Positions 8,276 through 17,271 of a stretch of DNA of 64,000 bases are shown here, piece by piece. The translations under genes and the position numbers were made by a program. The stretch comes from Burkholderia sp. GAS332 (GTDB lineage Bacteria; Pseudomonadota; Gammaproteobacteria; Burkholderiales; Burkholderiaceae), in assembly GCA_900142905.1 (NCBI GenBank), contig FSRV01000002.1, positions 4,526,001-4,590,000 on the forward strand. The letters are read 5' to 3'. The first letter of the stretch is position 1, and each line of letters begins with the position of its first letter. Below the pieces are notes generated by a model, which saw nothing but the letters and a program-made list of their open reading frames with translations, had not been told where the DNA came from and did no database searches.

Positions 8276-9031
8276 TTAGCGGGTACGAAGGGCTGCGAGC
8301 AACCCTTCGACCGGTTGTAAACGAACATCCAGTTCGGCAAGCAACACGCTCTGCATATCCTTGCGGAACGTGTTCAGCCATGCGCCAGGCGTGGCCGGCG
8401 CAGCCGTTGCGGCGTCCTCCGAGGCTTCGGCGTCGGCCAGTGTCTGCTGCTCCGCGTGGCGCAAACGCTCGAAGTGCCCTGCGAGCAACCCGGGCACGGC
8501 GGCCAGCAGACTCCGCTCGCGCTCGCTGAGCGCTCGCTCCATGACCGCGTCCACCACCGCGAGCCGGGCCATGGCGGGCGTTCTGGCGGCCAACATGGCC
8601 CGCAGGCGGCCGCGCAGGGTGCCGATGCCCGTCTCCATCGACTGCTGGATGGAGAGGTAGCGCTGACGAAACACCGCGTAATCGACCGGCGCATCCACGG
8701 GGGCGCCTTGGGGAAGCACGTGCGACGCGGGTCCGCGACGCCTCGCGGCGGCAAACACGCTATCGCCGACGATGGCATTCGCCAACGACGTGCGCACGCG
8801 GGCGCACTCGCTCTCTTCAGCTTCGCCGAAGGCTCGCGCGCCGGCGGCGACGGCGGGTGGATTGCCGTTCAACGCGGAGGACAACGCGATCGCGTCGGTC
8901 CAGCCGAGCCATTGGCTTAGCCGGTCCGACAGCGATTGGCCGGATTCGGGCACATCGACGTCCGTCAGGCGCGCAAGTAAGCGAATAAGCGCCGGGCCAC
9001 TGAAAGCTGTGCGCTGTGGGGCTTGCACCAT
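8276..9031 (-). CDS. DUF3348 family protein, first gene of the motor operon
   Basis: A 251-residue soluble protein of the DUF3348 family, found mainly in Burkholderiales beside DUF802 genes. The N-terminal signature TAFSGPALIRLLARLTDVDVPESGQSLSDRLSQWLGWTDAIALS is clear. The middle is Ala/Arg-rich helix, and it contains DYAVFRQRYLSIQQSMETGI and a C-terminal KDMQSVLLAELDVRLQPVEGLLAALR segment. It ends 10 bases before the DUF802 start, so all four genes form one operon (9031 to 4318). There is no signal peptide or membrane helix; it probably acts in the cytoplasm with the motor. Function unknown. Confidence 0.85.
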   Translation of the reverse strand: MVQAPQRTAFSGPALIRLLARLTDVDVPESGQSLSDRLSQWLGWTDAIALSSALNGNPPAVAAGARAFGEAEESECARVRTSLANAIVGDSVFAAARRRGPASHVLPQGAPVDAPVDYAVFRQRYLSIQQSMETGIGTLRGRLRAMLAARTPAMARLAVVDAVMERALSERERSLLAAVPGLLAGHFERLRHAEQQTLADAEASEDAATAAPATPGAWLNTFRKDMQSVLLAELDVRLQPVEGLLAALRTR

Positions 9032-9467
9032 ACCACCAGAGTCAAAAAAGTCAGCAGTTTACACGTCGGCGGGGGTGGGGATGCAGCCCCTTAATGACTG
9101 GGACGGCCGAAAGTGGGATTTCAGCGCACCCGACAAGCCGCTCGCGATGCCGCGATTGTGGTCGCCAGTCCGGTTTTTGCCCGGCTACTTGGGCGGTTTT
9201 AACGTCATCCATCGTTTGAGCGATCAAGGCGGTCGGGCGGTGCGATGTGCGGCAGCGAGGCCACACCGACGCGGCGCGGCCGGTCCCGAAAGCGGCTGTG
9301 CGGCGTCTCCCACTCCGGCCGTTTCATCTCGCTGTCATTGCTTCACGACTAGGATGCCCCATCACTTCTGTCGCGCCCTAGTTCGGCACGGCACTCACGG
9401 CCCACATAGGACCGTGCGCCCGCCGTCCGCGTGGGTGACCTTCCACCCTCATATAAAAACACCCGAC
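9032..9467. other. Intergenic region between the motor operon and the phosphatase gene
   Basis: This 436-base gap separates divergent genes and must hold their promoters. An open frame runs through it into the phosphatase gene (from 8772), but it starts antisense to DUF3348 and lacks family similarity, so I treat it as non-coding. An AT-rich patch (ATATAAAAAC at 9451-9460) lies just before the phosphatase start. I see no terminator, RNA gene or convincing -35/-10 pair. Confidence 0.5.
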
Positions 9468-11159
9468 ATGTCGAACAAGAAAATTGCTAAGGATCTGCTG
9501 AACGAGCAGGGCGCGACCATCGTCTCGCGCCGTGGGTTTTTGAAGTTTGCCGGCGCATCCAGCCTCGCGACGGCCGCGGGCACACTCGCGTCGGCGGCGC
9601 GGGCCGCGAACAGCGCGCCCGACGGCACGCCGGAGCAGATCCACCTGACCTGGGGCAACGATCCGACGAGCGAGGTCACCGTGTCGTGGGCGTCGCCGGC
9701 GCAGGCGGTCAACCCACAAGTGCGCATCAGCAGTGCGGGCGAGGCGAGCGCGACCGTGCACGGTGTCCAAAGCACTTATACAGATGGCATCAACGGCGAG
9801 GTCGTGTTCACCTATCACGCGCGGCTGCGCGGCCTGAAGGCCGATACGAGTTACGAGTACGCGGTGAGCGCCGACAACGACAGCAATGCCGGTCAGCCCT
9901 TTACCGCGAGCTTCCGCACCGCGCCCCGCGGCCGTGCGCCATTCCGCTGGACGAGCTACGGCGATCTCGCGACGCCGAATACCGGCTGGGTCCTGTCTTC
10001 ACCGCAGAGCCGTTTCGCGGTTCAGGCCGTCGAACGATTCCAGCCGCTGTTCCACTTGCTGAATGGCGACCTCTGCTACGCCAATCTGAACCCGACCCAC
10101 CAGCCGGACGTGTGGCGCGATTTCGGCAACAACTGCCAGACCTCGGCGTCGAACCGGCCATGGATGCCGTGTCCGGGCAATCACGAGCTCGAATTCCACA
10201 ACGGCGAACAAGGCCTCGCCTCGTATCTGTCGCGCTACACGCTGCCGGAGAATCACACGCGCTTTCAGGGCCGCTGGTACAGCTTCCGCGTGAGCTCGGT
10301 GCTCTTCATTTCGCTCGATGCGGATGACGTGGTCTATCAGGATGCGGCTGCATTCGTCGCGGGCCCGAGTCCCCTGGTGCCGGTGGCGAGTACCGGCAAT
10401 CCGCCGATTCAGCCCGGCACCTCGCTCTACGTGCGCGGCTATAGCGAGGGCGAGCAGACCCGCTGGCTCGAGAACACGTTGCGCCGGGCGGCGGAAGACC
10501 ACGAAGTCGACTGGATCATCGTGCAGATGCATCAGGACGCGCTGAGTTCATCCAAAACCGGCAACGGTTCCGACAAGGGCATCCGCGAAGCCTGGCTGCC
10601 GCTGTTCGACCGCTACGGCGTCGATCTGGTGTTGTGCGGGCATGACCATGACTACGAGCGCAGCTATCCCGTGCGTGGTTGCAATCACAACAAAGGCACC
10701 GATATCGCCACGGGACGGGTGGTCGATACGTTGCAGCCGCGGCCGGTGATGTCGGCGGTGTCGTCGGGTGCGTCGACGTTCGACACCCGGCACGGCACCA
10801 TTCACCTGATTCTCGGCGGCGGCGGGACCAGTGCGCCGCTCGATGTGTATGGGGTGGATGCCGGTACCGGCTTGCCGCAGGCGCGTATTTTCACGCGGCC
10901 TAATCGTCCGGTTGCCGGGACGACCGCGGGTACGTTTGTGCGTGCCAGCGCGGATGCCGTTGAAGATGCAATCTGGTCGGCGCAACGGGATACCGGCACG
11001 GGCTACGGCATCGCGGTGTTCGATCACGATCCGGGACAGCCGGGTGGCGAAACCACGATTACTATGAACTACTATCACGCGCCGGGGGCTGACCAGACCC
11101 CGACGCCGAACTATGAGTTGTTCGAAACGATTGAGTTGAAGAAGACGCGGCGGGGGTAA
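9468..11159 (+). CDS. Tat-exported purple acid phosphatase-like metallophosphoesterase
   Basis: A 563-residue secreted metallophosphoesterase. The N-terminus has a twin-arginine signal (SRRGFLKFAG, residues about 21-30, with an AARAANS cleavage region). A fibronectin-like N-terminal domain (IHLTWGNDPTSEVTVSWASPAQ) follows, as in plant-type purple acid phosphatases. The catalytic part carries all dimetal motifs: YGDLAT, LNGDLCYAN, PCPGNHELE, VQMHQD and CGHDHDYERSYP. The start is ATG 9468, giving the Tat signal at the right distance; no strong ribosome binding site is visible. It stands alone, diverging from the motor operon. Together with the phospholipase C it could serve phosphate scavenging, but no PHO box is evident. 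Confidence 0.92.
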   Translation: MSNKKIAKDLLNEQGATIVSRRGFLKFAGASSLATAAGTLASAARAANSAPDGTPEQIHLTWGNDPTSEVTVSWASPAQAVNPQVRISSAGEASATVHGVQSTYTDGINGEVVFTYHARLRGLKADTSYEYAVSADNDSNAGQPFTASFRTAPRGRAPFRWTSYGDLATPNTGWVLSSPQSRFAVQAVERFQPLFHLLNGDLCYANLNPTHQPDVWRDFGNNCQTSASNRPWMPCPGNHELEFHNGEQGLASYLSRYTLPENHTRFQGRWYSFRVSSVLFISLDADDVVYQDAAAFVAGPSPLVPVASTGNPPIQPGTSLYVRGYSEGEQTRWLENTLRRAAEDHEVDWIIVQMHQDALSSSKTGNGSDKGIREAWLPLFDRYGVDLVLCGHDHDYERSYPVRGCNHNKGTDIATGRVVDTLQPRPVMSAVSSGASTFDTRHGTIHLILGGGGTSAPLDVYGVDAGTGLPQARIFTRPNRPVAGTTAGTFVRASADAVEDAIWSAQRDTGTGYGIAVFDHDPGQPGGETTITMNYYHAPGADQTPTPNYELFETIELKKTRRG

Positions 11160-11167
11160 TCTCCGCG

Positions 11168-11773
11168 CTATTTCGCGCGTCGTGTCTTGAAGCCCGGCAG
11201 AGTCCGGGCGTCGGGGCTGCCTGCAAGGTGGACCGCTTGCTCGACGGCGGCCTTGAACTGCGAATCGCTCGTCCACATCGGAATGCGTGTGCGAAAAAAG
11301 TCCGCCCACTGAAATTCGGCGAAGGGTTCGGGCGTCTTCAGATAGCCCCCTGCGTCTCGCACGAACGCTGAAATGCTGCGGTACGGGTCGTTGGTGAGGG
11401 CGGAGACCTCATCGGGAATCGAGGAAATGGCGCGCAGGATGCCGCGTTCATCGTAGGGATGCACCCAGCGTTTTGCAATCACCGTGTCCCAGAACTTCTC
11501 GTCCGGCAACTGCGACAGGTCGTCCACGACCGTGGCGTAGGCCTTTTTGATGCCACCATCCCACAGCGCACGCGCGAGGTGGTGGTGGTCGATGACGTAG
11601 TGCCTGTCGCGCTTGCCAATGACGGTTGGAATCGGCGCGGCTTTCAGGAAGTCTTTCAAAGACTTTGCGTCCATGGCCAACAGGCGTTTTCGTTTTGCAT
11701 CGACTTCCAGCATGCCCACCGTTGCCTGAAGGGGGCGCAGTTGTTCAATGTCGATACTCGTTATCGTTGCCAT
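11168..11773 (-). CDS. ParB-like nuclease-fold protein (ParBc_2 family)
   Basis: A 201-residue protein of the ParB-like family PF08857, unrelated in role to chromosomal ParB. The N-terminal part (SIDIEQLRPLQATVGMLEVDAKRKRL) resembles a ParB N-terminus, followed by RDRHYVIDHHHLARALWD with its His cluster and a conserved C-terminal region (FAEFQWADFFRTRIP). The start is ATG 11773, preceded by GGAGGG with 7-base spacing; a longer frame to 11905 lacks support. It ends 8 bases from the convergent phosphatase gene. There is no partner ParA, no plasmid genes and no parS nearby, so a partition role is unlikely. Function unknown. Confidence 0.85.
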   Translation of the reverse strand: MATITSIDIEQLRPLQATVGMLEVDAKRKRLLAMDAKSLKDFLKAAPIPTVIGKRDRHYVIDHHHLARALWDGGIKKAYATVVDDLSQLPDEKFWDTVIAKRWVHPYDERGILRAISSIPDEVSALTNDPYRSISAFVRDAGGYLKTPEPFAEFQWADFFRTRIPMWTSDSQFKAAVEQAVHLAGSPDARTLPGFKTRRAK

Positions 11774-11996
11774 AAGGTGACCCTCCGTATCTGGACTGGA
11801 GCATTCTACTGCTGCGCTTGCGTTCGAACGTCGCGGCGTTGCCGGGAGTCGATGTGATGCACTCAGCGCCACGATCCTATCGTTCACACTGGGTCGACGG
11901 CCCACGCTGGACGCACTCAGGCAGAAGCGGTAGGCTGTCAGTGCTGGTGACTCTGTTTGGCTATGCTGGTCTTAAACGACAACGTGGAGCCTGCAC

Positions 11997-12308
11997 ATGG
12001 ACGTGAGCACGGAAACGCTGGTGGAACTGCTGCGGGAAGTGGAAGCCGACGACCCGATCGACTATGCGGACCTTCCCTTTGGAGAGCAGGAACTCAGGCG
12101 CCTTGTCATGAGTTCGCTTGTCGAGCGTCATCACCTGGTCGAAGCCGGCAACATGTCGGTCTCCGATATCCACGCGCTGTATTTGCTGAGTACCGCCAAG
12201 CTTGTTCTCGAGAACACGGTGCTTCACGCAAGACTGCTTCTGCTCCAGGGGCAGCAGGTCGACGTACAGTCACTACTGGCTCCGTTTACCCTCAAAGGCA
12301 AACCTTAG
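11997..12308 (+). CDS. Protein of unknown function, 103 residues
   Basis: An all-helical-looking acidic protein (MDVSTETLVELLREVEADDP...) that I do not assign to a family. It is rich in Leu, Glu and His, with no signal peptide or membrane helix, and C-terminal amphipathic helices (YLLSTAKLVLENTVLHARLLLLQGQ). ATG 11997 follows a weak GTGGAG. It converges on the LysR gene with 9 bases between them. Codon use looks ordinary for the window. Confidence 0.7.
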   Translation: MDVSTETLVELLREVEADDPIDYADLPFGEQELRRLVMSSLVERHHLVEAGNMSVSDIHALYLLSTAKLVLENTVLHARLLLLQGQQVDVQSLLAPFTLKGKP

Positions 12309-12317
12309 CAGCAAGCA

Positions 12318-13235
12318 TCACTTCTCAAGTTCCGCAAATAGCCAATCCTGGAAGCTATGCAGCTTCGGCAATTCAGCGCGCGATTTCAGCAGGTTGAGCG
12401 TATAGCCGCGCACAGGGAGTCCTTCAAAGCCGAACGGTGCGACCAGCCGGCCCGTTTCCAGTTCGCGCTGTGCCAGAAGCAGGCTTTCAAGGCAGACACC
12501 CAACCCGTCGACCGCCGCGCTGATCGCCATGAACGAGCGATCGAAGCGCGGACCGCGTTCGATGTCGAGCCGTGTTTTGCGATGCAAGCGCATCCAGTCA
12601 CGCCAGTTCACGAGGCACCCCTCGCTATGAATCAGCGAATGGTGCTGCAAATCCGCGACGTTTTGCAGGGGATGCTCGCCCACCATGAGCGCGGGCGAGC
12701 ATAGCGGCACGATCGTCTCAGGTGGCAATTCGAGCACCATCGTGCCGGCCGGTTGCAGCTTTCTTGGACCGTAGCGGATGTCGATATCCACCGCTTCCGA
12801 AATCAGATTGGCCGCCTCTGACGACGCATTCAAGCGCACGTCGATATCCGGATGCGCCGCGCTGAAACGCGCGATGCGCGGCATCAGCCACTGAGTCGCA
12901 AAGCTGGGCGTGCAATGGATCGTGAGGATGTCGCTCTTGGCGGCGCGCCCGATCTCGCGGGTGGCGGAATCGATCCGCGCGAACGCCGCGGTGATTTCCT
13001 CAGCGTATTGCCGCCCTGAGTCCGTCAGGATCACCGTGCGGTGCAGCCGATGGAACAGACGAATGCTCAATTGCTCTTCCAGCAGCTTGATTTGATGGCT
13101 GATGGCCGAGGGCGTGACAAACAGTTCGTCTGCTGCGAGCGCAAACGACGAGAGCCGCGCGGCGGCCTCGAATGCCTGTATCGACTTGAAGGTGACGCGA
13201 TTGTGCATGGCAGCATCAAGGTGAATTGGATTCAT
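12318..13235 (-). CDS. LysR family regulator (GcvA-type), divergent from the transketolase cluster
   Basis: A 305-residue LysR-type regulator. The HTH is near residues 20-75 (FEAAARLSSFALAADELFVTPSAISHQIKLLEEQLSIRLFHR), followed by a substrate-binding domain with a GcvA-like C-terminus (PFGFEGLPVRGYTLNL). ATG 13235 is used here; ATG 13208 would start at MHNRVTFKSIQAF and fits the family length equally well. It diverges from the split transketolase gene with a gap of about 110 bases, the classic position for the regulator of that cluster, and probably senses its substrate or an intermediate. Confidence 0.9.
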   Translation of the reverse strand: MNPIHLDAAMHNRVTFKSIQAFEAAARLSSFALAADELFVTPSAISHQIKLLEEQLSIRLFHRLHRTVILTDSGRQYAEEITAAFARIDSATREIGRAAKSDILTIHCTPSFATQWLMPRIARFSAAHPDIDVRLNASSEAANLISEAVDIDIRYGPRKLQPAGTMVLELPPETIVPLCSPALMVGEHPLQNVADLQHHSLIHSEGCLVNWRDWMRLHRKTRLDIERGPRFDRSFMAISAAVDGLGVCLESLLLAQRELETGRLVAPFGFEGLPVRGYTLNLLKSRAELPKLHSFQDWLFAELEK

Positions 13236-13345
13236 CCATTGCCCATCTTAATTCGTTTGAGCGCGTGTGAGCACGAGATTACGCTTGAGTCACTGGGATC
13301 GGCACCACAGCGGCCCCTGCAAAGCGACACATCAGGAGACAAACA

Positions 13346-14191
13346 GTGACCACCAGCGAAACCGCGCCGTACGCCACACTTGCGGAGCACGCCTACCAGA
13401 TCCGCCGTAACGCGCTACGCATGGGCGAAGTGCAAGGGCAGGGTTATATCGGCCAGGCGCTCGACATCGCCGACGTGCTGGCCGTTGCCTACTTCCGCGC
13501 CATGCGCTATCGCGCCGACGACCCCGAATGGGAAGGCCGCGACCGCTTCCTGCTCTCGAACGGCCACTACGCGATCGCCCTGTATGCCGCGCTGATCGAG
13601 GCCGGCATCATCGCCGACGAAGAACTGGAAACCTACGGCAGCGACGACAGCCGTCTGCCGATGTCCGGCATGGCGAGCTATACGCCCGGCATGGAGATGT
13701 CCGGCGGCTCGCTGGGCCAGGGGCTGACCATTGCGGTCGGCCGCTGCCTGGGTCTGAAGCGCAAAGGCTCGGACGCCCGCGTCTACACACTGTTCTCCGA
13801 CGGCGAACTCGATGAGGGTGCGGTCTGGGAAGGTCTGATGTCGGCCGCCCACTGGAAGCTCGACAACCTGATCGCGATGGTCGACGTCAACAACCAGCAG
13901 GCCGACGGCCCGTCGTCGAGCGTGATGGCATTCGAGCCGCTGGTCGACAAGCTGCTGGCGTTCGGCTGGTTCGTGCAGCGCGTGGACGGCAACGATCTCG
14001 CCGCCGTCGTCGCCGCGTTCGATGCGGCCCGTGCACATCCGGAAGCGCAACCACGGATCATCGTCTGCGATACGCGGATGGGGTGTGGCGTGCCGTTCCT
14101 CGAAGCGCGCGAGAAAAACCACTTTATTCGCGTCGATGCGCACGAGTGGCAACTCGCGCTGCAGGCGCTGGAAGCCGGGAGAACCGTATGA
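13346..14191 (+). CDS. Transketolase, N-terminal (PP domain) subunit
   Basis: A 281-residue separate N-terminal half of a transketolase, carrying the diphosphate/Mg binding part of the thiamine diphosphate site: SNGHYAIALY, MSGGSLGQGLTIAVGRCLGL and FSDGELDEGAVWEG...VDVNNQQADG (the GDG-N motif, here SDG). GTG 13346 is set by AGGAGA 7 bases upstream. It works only together with the C-terminal subunit encoded next, whose ATG overlaps its stop (ATGA). Split transketolases of this kind are known from non-housekeeping sugar routes such as apulose-4-phosphate or sulfosugar cleavage. The substrate here is unknown. Confidence 0.9.
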   Translation: MTTSETAPYATLAEHAYQIRRNALRMGEVQGQGYIGQALDIADVLAVAYFRAMRYRADDPEWEGRDRFLLSNGHYAIALYAALIEAGIIADEELETYGSDDSRLPMSGMASYTPGMEMSGGSLGQGLTIAVGRCLGLKRKGSDARVYTLFSDGELDEGAVWEGLMSAAHWKLDNLIAMVDVNNQQADGPSSSVMAFEPLVDKLLAFGWFVQRVDGNDLAAVVAAFDAARAHPEAQPRIIVCDTRMGCGVPFLEAREKNHFIRVDAHEWQLALQALEAGRTV

Positions 14192-15186
14192 GCGCCGCCG
14201 TACCGATACCGCGTTTAAAGACCTCGGCGATGATCGCCTCGATTGCCGGAGAAGGGCAGATCACGCGTTCCGCCCCGTTCGGCCACGCACTGGTCGAACT
14301 GGCGCGCAACCGCCCCGAAGTGGTCGGCATGACCGCCGACCTCGGCAAATACACTGACCTGCATCTGTTCGCGAAGGCATACCCCGAGCGCTACTACCAG
14401 ATGGGCATGGCCGAACAACTGCTGATGGGCGCCGCCGCCGGTATGGCGCATGAAGGCGCGCAGCCGTTCGTCACCACGTACGCCGTGTTCGCCGCACGCC
14501 GTGCTTATGACTTCATCCATCAGGCGATTGCCGAGGACAACCTCGACGTCAAGATCGTCTGCGCCTTGCCGGGCCTCACGACGGGCTACGGCCCGAGTCA
14601 CCAGGCGGCGGAAGACCTCGCCCTGTTCCGCGCGATGCCGAACCTCACGGTGATCGACCCGTGCGACGCCATCGAAATCGAACAGATGGTGCTGGCGATC
14701 GCCGACCATCGCGGACCCGTGTATGCGCGGCTGTTGCGCGGCAACGTGCCGGTCGTGCTCGACGAATACGACTACCAGTTCGAACTGGGCAAAGCGAAGT
14801 TGCTGCGCGACGGCGCCGAGGTGCTGATCGTGTCGTCCGGGATCATGACGATGCGCGCACTGGAAACGGCCAAGGCGCTGGCCGCCGATCGCATCGATGT
14901 GGGCGTGCTGCACGTACCGACCATCAAGCCGCTCGACACCGTCACGCTGCTGCGCGAAGCGCGCCGCTCAGGCCGCCTTGTGGTGGTGGCGGAGAACCAT
15001 ACGGTGATCGGCGGACTAGGTGAGGCCGTGGCCACCGTGCTGCTGACCCATGGTGTCACGCCGCCGTTCCGCCAGATTGGCCTGCCCGACGCGTTTCTCG
15101 ATGCGGGCGCGCTGCCAACCCTGCACGACCGCTACGGTATTTCCACCGAGGCGATGTGCGACACGATCAAAGGCTGGCTGCGGTAA
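14188..15186 (+). CDS. Transketolase, C-terminal (Pyr domain) subunit
   Basis: A 332-residue partner of the preceding subunit, with the pyrimidine-binding domain and C-terminal domain. The catalytic Glu that activates thiamine diphosphate lies in YQMGMAEQLLMGAAAGMAHEG (GMAEQ, against GVREH in the full-length enzyme at 19253). PGLTTGYGPSHQAAEDLALFRAMP matches the substrate-channel segment. The start is ATG 14188, overlapping the upstream stop; the longer frame from 14083 is out-of-frame readthrough of the partner gene. Both subunits are needed for transfer of a two-carbon ketol unit. Confidence 0.9.
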   Translation: MSAAVPIPRLKTSAMIASIAGEGQITRSAPFGHALVELARNRPEVVGMTADLGKYTDLHLFAKAYPERYYQMGMAEQLLMGAAAGMAHEGAQPFVTTYAVFAARRAYDFIHQAIAEDNLDVKIVCALPGLTTGYGPSHQAAEDLALFRAMPNLTVIDPCDAIEIEQMVLAIADHRGPVYARLLRGNVPVVLDEYDYQFELGKAKLLRDGAEVLIVSSGIMTMRALETAKALAADRIDVGVLHVPTIKPLDTVTLLREARRSGRLVVVAENHTVIGGLGEAVATVLLTHGVTPPFRQIGLPDAFLDAGALPTLHDRYGISTEAMCDTIKGWLR

Positions 15187-15298
15187 AGGTTCATCAGCGT
15201 CGATCAGCACCGGTAAGCCCCGCTAAGCGCCACACACGTAGTCACCGATAGCCAACACCGTAGCAAACCATAAGCTTCATATTCAGGAGATCCGCATC

Positions 15299-16063
15299 AT
15301 GTCAGAGTCACGTCTACTCGACGGCAAGGTCGCCGTCATTTCCGGCGGCGCGTCGCCGCGCGGCATCGGCATGGCGACCGCCCGCATGTTCGCGGCGCAC
15401 GGCGCCCGCATCGCCATCTTCGATCTCGACGAAGCCGCCGCCGTCGAAGCCGCTGCGTCGATCGGGCCCGAGCATCGCGGTTATGTGTGCAATGTGACCG
15501 ACCGTGGCGCCTGCCAGGCTGCAGTCGAACGCACCGTCGCCGATTTGGGTTCGATCGATATCCTGATCAACAACGCCGGCATTACCCAGGCCGCCAAGCT
15601 GCTCGAGATCGATCCGGAAAGCTGGGACCGTATCCTCGACGTCAACCTGCGCGGTGTGCTGTATCTGTCGCAAGCGGTCGTCCCGCAGATGAAGAAGCAG
15701 AAGAGCGGCTCGATCGGCTGTATGTCGTCGGTGTCGGCGCAGCGCGGCGGCGGCATTCTCGGCGGCCCGCATTACTCGGCGGCGAAGGCCGGCGTGCTGG
15801 GCCTTGCCAAAGCGATGGCGCGTGAACTCGGCAACGACGGCATCCGCGTGAACTGCGTGACGCCGGGCCTGATCCAGACCGACATCAACGCGGGCAAGAT
15901 CAGTGACGACAAGCGCGGTGAAATTCTCGCCGGCATTCCGCTCAACCGCCTGGGCGTACCCGACGATGTGGCCGGCGCCTTCCTGTTCCTTGCGTCGAAC
16001 CTGTCGTCGTATATCACTGGCGCGGTGATCGATGTGAACGGCGGGATGCTGATTCACGGCTGA
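15299..16063 (+). CDS. SDR family NAD(P)-dependent oxidoreductase
   Basis: A 254-residue classical short-chain dehydrogenase. The nucleotide-binding motif is SGGASPRGIGMATA (residues about 15-28), Asp in FDLDEA at the end of beta 2 points to NAD rather than NADP, NNAG follows near residue 92, then the catalytic Ser (SSVSAQRGG), Tyr-x-x-x-Lys (HYSAAKAG), and a DVNGG C-terminus. It starts at ATG 15299 after AGGAGA. It probably oxidises a polyol or sugar acid to the keto form used by the split transketolase; the substrate is inferred only from context. Confidence 0.9.
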   Translation: MSESRLLDGKVAVISGGASPRGIGMATARMFAAHGARIAIFDLDEAAAVEAAASIGPEHRGYVCNVTDRGACQAAVERTVADLGSIDILINNAGITQAAKLLEIDPESWDRILDVNLRGVLYLSQAVVPQMKKQKSGSIGCMSSVSAQRGGGILGGPHYSAAKAGVLGLAKAMARELGNDGIRVNCVTPGLIQTDINAGKISDDKRGEILAGIPLNRLGVPDDVAGAFLFLASNLSSYITGAVIDVNGGMLIHG

Positions 16064-16223
16064 CGCCGGTCCTACAGGACGGGCCGTCTGGCGGGAGGCC
16101 GGCGGCGGCGATGGAGATTCGGTAGTAGAGAACAGACGACCGCGGCGAGCGACACGTGCAGCCGCCGCGGAACAGATTCGAAAAACCATAACGACGCGCG
16201 ATCCAGGATTGGAGGAAGACACC

Positions 16224-17267
16224 ATGACAACCCGTTCCAACGCCCCGCAGGGCATCAGCCGCCGCACCTTTCTGAAGGCCGGTGCGGCCATGTCCGCCGC
16301 CGCGCCGTTATGGAGCATCTCGCGCAGCGCGATGGCGGCGCCCGAGTTTTCGTACAAGCTGGCGACCGGCCAGGACCCGACGCATCCGGTCAACATCCGC
16401 GCTCAGGAGGCGATCAATCACATTCGCGAAGCGACCAAGGGCCGCCTCGACATCAAGCTCTTTCCGCAGAATCAACTAGGCTCCGATACCGATCTGCTCT
16501 CGCAGGTGCGCAATGGCGGCGTCGAGTTCTTCAACCAGGCCTCGTCGATTCTGGCGACGCTGACGCCCGCCGCGGGCATCGTCAATACCGGCTTCGCATT
16601 CAAGGACTACGACGCGGTCTGGAAAGCGATGGACGGCGATCTCGGCAACTACATCCGCGCGCAGATCGGCAAGTCGGGCATCGTCTCGGTGAGCAAGGTG
16701 TGGGACAACGGCTTCCGGCAGATCAGTTCGTCCACCAAGGCGTTGCGTGCGCCGGCCGATCTGAAAGGCTTCAAGATCCGCGTACCGCAAGCGCCGATGC
16801 TGACCTCACTGTTCAAAGCGCTCGACGCCGGCCCTTCGCCGATTAATTTCAACGAGCTGTATTCGGCGTTGCAAACCGGCGTGGTGGAAGGTCAGGAGAA
16901 CCCGCTGCCGATCATCGCGACGGCCAAGCTCTATGAAGTGCAGAAGTACATCAGCCTCACGTCGCACGTCTGGGACGGCTACTGGATTCTCGGCAATCGC
17001 GCCGCGTGGGAGCGCCTGCCGGCGGACATCCGCGCGATCGTCACGCGTGAATTCGAGAACGCCGCGATGCTGCAACGCGCGGATATTGCCAAGCTCAGCC
17101 TCTCGTTGCGCGACGACCTGAAAAAGAAGGGCATTACCTTTATCGATGTCGACCGCGACGCTTTCCGTGGCGCGCTGGCCAAGACGAGCTTCTATCACGA
17201 CTGGAAAGCCAAATATGGCGACGAGGCGTGGGGGTTGCTGGAGAAGTCCGTCGGGAAACTGGGGTAA
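16224..17267 (+). CDS. TRAP transporter substrate-binding protein (DctP family)
   Basis: A 347-residue periplasmic binding protein. A Tat-type signal (SRRTFLKAG, residues about 12-20, cleavage near SAMAAPE) precedes the DctP fold: FSYKLATGQDPTHPVN, FPQNQLGSDTDLLSQVRNGGVEF, and the helix around LKGFKIRVPQAPM that carries the conserved carboxylate-binding Arg. The start is ATG 16224, with GGAGGA at 16211-16216. It is followed after 4 bases by the fused permease gene, so they form one transporter. The ligand is probably a carboxylated sugar or polyol derivative, judged from the family's Arg and the neighbouring enzymes. Confidence 0.92.
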   Translation: MTTRSNAPQGISRRTFLKAGAAMSAAAPLWSISRSAMAAPEFSYKLATGQDPTHPVNIRAQEAINHIREATKGRLDIKLFPQNQLGSDTDLLSQVRNGGVEFFNQASSILATLTPAAGIVNTGFAFKDYDAVWKAMDGDLGNYIRAQIGKSGIVSVSKVWDNGFRQISSSTKALRAPADLKGFKIRVPQAPMLTSLFKALDAGPSPINFNELYSALQTGVVEGQENPLPIIATAKLYEVQKYISLTSHVWDGYWILGNRAAWERLPADIRAIVTREFENAAMLQRADIAKLSLSLRDDLKKKGITFIDVDRDAFRGALAKTSFYHDWKAKYGDEAWGLLEKSVGKLG

Positions 17268-17271
17268 TGCG

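Noticed and set aside
4318..9031. A complete Zorya defence system
   Set aside because: Only ZorA/ZorB-like subunits are present; no ZorC, ZorD helicase or ZorE nuclease. I keep it as an uncharacterised motor operon.
8772..9467. 232-residue N-terminal extension of the phosphatase frame
   Set aside because: The extension overlaps DUF3348 antisense and precedes a clear Tat signal at 9468.
11168..11773. Plasmid or chromosome partition locus because of the ParB-like gene
   Set aside because: ParBc_2 family, no ParA, no parS and no replication gene in the window.
15314..16396. 360-residue minus-strand frame over the SDR gene
   Set aside because: Shadow of a well-supported SDR and TRAP binding protein; no ribosome binding site or family similarity.
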